DNA of 64,000 nucleotides, from the NCBI GenBank assembly GCA_012103075.1, contig JAAVLQ010000001.1, forward strand, positions 1,550,001 through 1,614,000, written 5' to 3'. A program made the translations under genes and the position numbers. The first letter of the stretch is position 1; each line of letters starts with the position of its first letter. Shown piece by piece: positions 60,565 to 64,000 of this stretch. The notes below the pieces were generated by a model, which was not told where the DNA came from, searched no databases, and was given only the letters and a program-made list of their open reading frames with translations. Source of the DNA: Brucella cytisi. GTDB taxonomy: Bacteria; Pseudomonadota; Alphaproteobacteria; Rhizobiales; Rhizobiaceae.

Positions 60565-62396
60565 ATGGCTTTTCAGAGTTTCGACGTCACCACAAATCCG
60601 GCCAATGGTGGCCCACGCGTCGCGAAGCTGCGCGCGAAAATGGCTGAACTTGGCCTTGACGGCTTTCTGGTTCCTCGCGCGGATGAACACCGGGGCGAAT
60701 ATGTTCCGCCCCATGCGCAGCGCCTCGCCCGGCTGACCGGCTTCACCGGTTCGGCTGGTGCCGCGCTCATCCTCAAGAATAGCGCCTATATTTTTGTCGA
60801 TGGACGTTATGAACTGCAGGTCCGCGCTCAGACCGATCCGAAGGTCTTCTCCTATGAAAGCCTTGTCACAAATCCACCGGCTTCCCCGGCTAGCGGAAAA
60901 CGGCAAGGGCCTGCATATCGGCTTCGATCCTTGGCTCCATACCATTTCCGAAGCCCGCAGTTTACGTGAAGCACTGGAGGCTCAGGGCGGGCAACTGGTT
61001 CCCGTCGAAATCAATCTCATCGATGCCATATGGGGCGATCAGCCTGAAGTACCGACGGCGGAAGTCACCATCCAGCCTGCCCGCTTCTCCGGCCATGAAG
61101 CGGAAGACAAGATCAAGGAAATGCAGGCCGCAGTTGCCGCAAGCGGCGCCAGCGCAACTGTCCTGACCGATCCGTCATCAGTTGCATGGGTGTTCAATAT
61201 CCGCGGCAAAGACGTGTCCAACACACCACTGCCGCTGAGCTTTGCCATTATCCCTGCAAAGGGCGAACCGGAGCTTTTCATTGATGAACGCAAGCTCGCC
61301 ATCGAACCGCACGCCTATCTGACCCAGCTCGCCAAGCTCTCGGCGCCGAGCGATCTGGAAGGGCACCTCAGTGCTCTCGCGGCCAAGGCAGAAGCTATTC
61401 TTCTCGACCCGACCCTTGCGGCTGAGCAGCTCCGCCTCGTTGTCACCAGCGCAGGCGGCAGTGTGATCGAAGGCAAAGACCCTGCCCGTATTCCACGCGC
61501 AATCAAGAACAAAGCCGAACTTGACGGCTCACGCGCTGCCCATGAGCGCGACGGCGTGGCAATGGTCAATTTTCTCTCGTGGATCGACGCCCAGAAGCCC
61601 GGCACAATCGATGAAATCAGCGCAGCGCAGAAGCTGGAAGAATCGCGTGCCGATGCCGGGCGCGACTTCCAAATGCCGCTGGAAGACATATCCTTCGACA
61701 CAATATCTGGTGCGGGGCCAAATGGCGCGATCATCCATTATCGCGTCAATACCGACACCAACAGAACGCTTGAAGATGGCGAGCTTTTTTTATCTGGTCG
61801 ATTCCGGCGCGCAATATCGTGATGGCACCACCGACATCACCCGCACCGTCCCCATCGGCAAGGTAACACCGGAGACAATCAAGGCATTCACGCTCGTGCT
61901 GAAAGGTGTGATCGCGATCACGACGGCCCGTTTCCCAAAGGGAACGCGCGGGCAGGATATCGATGTTCTGGCGCGTATCGCACTATGGAAGCACGGTTTC
62001 GACTATGCGCATGGAACCGGCCACGGCGTCGGCTCCTACCTGTCAGTGCACGAAGGCCCACAGAGCATTTCGAAAAAGGGCGCACAGGAACTACTGCCGG
62101 GCATGATCCTTTCCAATGAACCGGGCTATTACAAGCCGGGTTCATTCGGCATCCGCATCGAAAATCTCATCATCGTCACTGAACCGGAAGTGCCGGAAGG
62201 CGGCGACATTCCGATGATGGGCTTCGAGACACTGACGTTCTGCCCTATCGACCGGCGCCTGATCGACAAGTCGCTTTTCACGCAGGAAGAAATCGACTGG
62301 CTGAACAGCTACCATGCCAGCGTGCGCGAGAAGCTGTCAGGCCACCTCAAGGACACTGAACGCAAATGGCTTGAAGCGGCAACCGCGCCGCTTTGA
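60565..62396 (+). CDS. Xaa-Pro aminopeptidase, M24B (two frame breaks)
   Basis: About 609 residues, the long three-domain form. Creatinase-like domains 1 and 2 span residues 1-310 (MAELGLDGFLVPRADEHRGEYVP, LTGFTGSAGAALIL, and WVFNIRGKDVSNTPLPLSFAII). The catalytic domain has the five metal ligands: LVDSGAQYRDGTTDITRT (two Asp), HGTGHGVGSYLSVHE (His), LSNEPGYY (Glu) and GIRIENLI (Glu). Breaks lie near 60885 and 61789 (seven-T run). It cleaves the N-terminal residue before proline in peptides; co-transcription with prmA is likely. Confidence 0.92.
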
Positions 62397-62404
62397 TAAT
62401 GCAT

Positions 62405-62701
62405 TCACACCGTGAAATGGCGTAGCGCGATCAAAAGCGCTACGCCCGCAAAGAACATGGTCATCATGCTGAGCCGCAACGAAAGCACGATGCAAACCGC
62501 GAGCACGAGCAGTTCCCGCCAGCCATGATCCGAAGCAGGCGCGGCCACGATGGCCGTCAGAACGGCTGCAGGCACGGCGTTGAGCGCCGCTTCCACCCGG
62601 TAATGCACACGACTGAAGCGTGACAGGACCAGATGCCCACCAATACGGGTGAGATAAGTGCAGAGCGCGCCCGCAAGAATGATCCAGATTGTGATGGACA
62701 T
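62405..62701 (-). CDS. azlD: AzlD-family branched-chain amino-acid export subunit
   Basis: A 98-residue protein with about four hydrophobic helices: TIWIILAGALCTYLTRIGGHLVL (the conserved TYLTR near the start), VEAALNAVPAAVLTAIVAAP, and LRLSMMTMFFAGVALLIALRHF. Uninterrupted. The start ATG follows directly on the azlC stop (TAAATG). AzlC and AzlD together export branched-chain or hydrophobic amino acids (BrnFE type). Its 3' end faces the aminopeptidase gene, eight bases apart. Confidence 0.9.
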   Translation of the reverse strand: MSITIWIILAGALCTYLTRIGGHLVLSRFSRVHYRVEAALNAVPAAVLTAIVAAPASDHGWRELLVLAVCIVLSLRLSMMTMFFAGVALLIALRHFTV

Positions 62702-63424
62702 TTACGCCTCCCCTTCGCGTGGCCCGGCAATAATCGCCGCAAGAACAATCCCGCCAAGTGCGCCCAGCGAAACATGCCACGGAGATCCCACGAACTTGTA
62801 GGCCGCCACGGCTGAAATCGCACTGACGATGACGACCGGCTGCCAGTTCTGTCGATGACGGAAACTCATCACCATGCCGAGAAAATAGATCGGCAGCAGA
62901 AAGTCGATGCCGAAGGCATAGGGGTTTGTAATCAGATTGCCGAACAGCCCACCGATTAGCGCTTCGACAACCCGGGTCAGATAGAATGTGAGGCCGATGG
63001 CCATATACCAGACGAAGGTGACCGGCTTACCGGCTTCCGCTCGTTGTTCAACTTCCGCATACTGGATGTCTACCAGTACGAAAAAGGCCAGTGCCTTCTG
63101 CCATGGCTTGAAGTGACGGATACGCCGACCTGTGCTCGCCGAATAAAGCACGTGCCGGAAATTGACGGCGAAGATCGACATGACAATCATCCACGGCGCG
63201 ATATTCTGGCCGAAAAGATCGAGCCCGACCATCTGGCTGGCACCTGCATAGATGATGGAACTCATGAACACCGCTTCGGCGAGCGACAATCCGTTATCGA
63301 CAGCAAGCGCACCGAACAGCAGGCCAAAGGGCGCGCCGGCAACGACAAGCGGAAGTCCGCGTCGGACACCGTCAATAATATCGGCGCGCGCTGAAGCCCT
63401 TACGGGCCGAAAAGTCTGATCCAC
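62702..63424 (-). CDS. azlC: AzlC-family branched-chain amino-acid exporter
   Basis: A 240-residue membrane protein. DIIDGVRRGLPLVVAGAPFGLLFGALAVDNGLSLAEAVFMSSIIYAGASQMV is the diagnostic AzlC start (PFGLLFG, AGASQ). FAVNFRHVLYSASTGRRIRHFKPWQKALAFFVLVD follows, with the RH pair, and five to six helices. Uninterrupted. It forms an operon with azlD. Substrates in the family are Leu, Ile, Val, Met or azaleucine; this fits with the ilv genes of the window but there is no direct link. Confidence 0.92.
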   Translation of the reverse strand: MDQTFRPVRASARADIIDGVRRGLPLVVAGAPFGLLFGALAVDNGLSLAEAVFMSSIIYAGASQMVGLDLFGQNIAPWMIVMSIFAVNFRHVLYSASTGRRIRHFKPWQKALAFFVLVDIQYAEVEQRAEAGKPVTFVWYMAIGLTFYLTRVVEALIGGLFGNLITNPYAFGIDFLLPIYFLGMVMSFRHRQNWQPVVIVSAISAVAAYKFVGSPWHVSLGALGGIVLAAIIAGPREGEA

Positions 63425-63566
63425 GAATATTCACTCCTCCGAATGAAGAGTAGTTAGGAAATTCTGGGGCCTGTTGGAATAAGATTTCCAAAAAAAATCA
63501 TACTATTAAACAGGAATGCCGCATTTGCGCATCACTCATAAATCCGGCAGATGCATTCATGAACGA

Positions 63567-64000
63567 TCATGATTGTTGCGGAACTGTCTTTTCGATTTTG
63601 TGCATCCAGTCCACAAGCGGGCGGGCCCGTTCGGTGAAGTCGACAAGACGATCTGCCAGATCGGTGCGGGTAATCGTTTCAGGGTCGATTTCTATCCGCA
63701 CCGAGAAATGCCGATTGCGAATTGCTTCCAGCAAATCATCATCAGTGACGGCCTCGAAACCACGTGGCGTGCGTTTCAGCCGGTCGTAATCGCTGATTTT
63801 CAAACCGTTTTTCTTGAGTTTCGCGACCATGGTGCGGAATTCTTCCGGCTTCTCGGCAATGGCCGTGCGTATAGCCAGAAGCAGTTCTTTTCTTGGCCCC
63901 CACCAAGCCACACAGGCGTAGCAGTCGCGGACACCCGGCAGGCCGATGCAGACATAGAAGCAACCGCTCTCGTCCCACTTTGTACCCGATTGCGACAGCA
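63567..64000 (-). CDS. DUF2461 family protein, 5' part beyond the window
   Basis: The C-terminal 143 residues are present; the N-terminus lies beyond the window edge. SGCFYVCIGLPGVRDCYACVAWWGPRKELLLAIRTAIAEKPEEF and DYDRLKRTPRGFEAVTDDDLLEAIRNRHFSV, ending ERARPLVDWMHKIEKTVPQQS, fit the DUF2461/TIGR02453 family (GG/W..P....L..IR.AI; LKR.PRGF). No enzyme activity is established for the family. The frame is open through the window end. Confidence 0.72.
   Translation of the reverse strand, partial: LSQSGTKWDESGCFYVCIGLPGVRDCYACVAWWGPRKELLLAIRTAIAEKPEEFRTMVAKLKKNGLKISDYDRLKRTPRGFEAVTDDDLLEAIRNRHFSVRIEIDPETITRTDLADRLVDFTERARPLVDWMHKIEKTVPQQS

Overview
The window looks like chromosomal DNA of an alphaproteobacterium of the Brucella/Ochrobactrum group (Brucellaceae). 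The pointers are a BA14K-type antigen, an alphaproteobacterial SspB, a two-piece (permuted) tmRNA gene, FNR/FixK-type boxes, the ilv/serB/miaA/degP/hflKC/folA/thyA gene set and moderate-to-high GC. Nothing here is clearly a phage, plasmid or insertion sequence. It is mostly core metabolism and stress response, with small accessory patches.

Layout. 1-5.5 kb: the tail of a Gfo/Idh/MocA oxidoreductase, then a vitamin B12 uptake operon (btuB-btuF-btuC-btuD, minus strand) behind a cobalamin riboswitch. 5.6-10.6 kb: an efflux operon of the yhiI-rbbA-yhhJ type (membrane fusion protein, fused double-ATPase/permease, second permease). 10.6-13.6 kb: a 550-nt intergenic region with two exact FNR/FixK boxes and a candidate structured RNA, then a GHL10-type glycosidase, a universal stress protein and a flavin-split-barrel protein. 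13.6-20.4 kb: PhzF, Nudix, EEP nuclease, BA14K protein, PLP aminotransferase, ilvC and a TetR regulator. 20.6-29.8 kb: kup, pdxJ, SpoIIAA-like, RecD-like helicase, threonine dehydratase, LysE exporter, and ilvN/ilvB behind a leader-peptide attenuator. 29.8-42.2 kb: HerA-like ATPase, GGDEF protein, miaA, serB, GNAT, HI0933-type flavoprotein, DegP-type protease, DUF2065, hflC/hflK, folA, thyA and DUF2853. 42.3-50.3 kb: tmRNA, a Bcr/CflA exporter with a divergent TetR gene and tandem operators, sspB, an FNR-type promoter for a 58-residue membrane protein, DUF4169, a ribbon-helix-helix protein and a giant AsmA-like protein. 50.5-64 kb: GlcD-type oxidase, UPF0303, a RIO-like kinase fused to an adenylate-enzyme tail, uvrD, creA, hexapeptide acyltransferase, Stealth protein, SCO, prmA, Xaa-Pro aminopeptidase, azlCD and a partial DUF2461 gene.

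How genes work together: btuBFCD imports cobalamin and is shut off by it. ilvC, ilvB and ilvN make branched-chain amino acids, with ilvBN attenuated by Ile/Leu/Val charging. tmRNA and SspB are partners in ribosome rescue and ClpXP delivery. hflK/hflC and the Do protease handle membrane and periplasmic quality control. folA and thyA form the dTMP/folate cycle.

Quality warning: more than half of the genes are interrupted by one-base frame changes, very often at short homopolymers and often in genes expected to be essential or highly conserved (ilvC, miaA, uvrD, hflK). I read these as base-calling errors and give full-gene coordinates with the break positions. They should not be taken as pseudogenes without resequencing.
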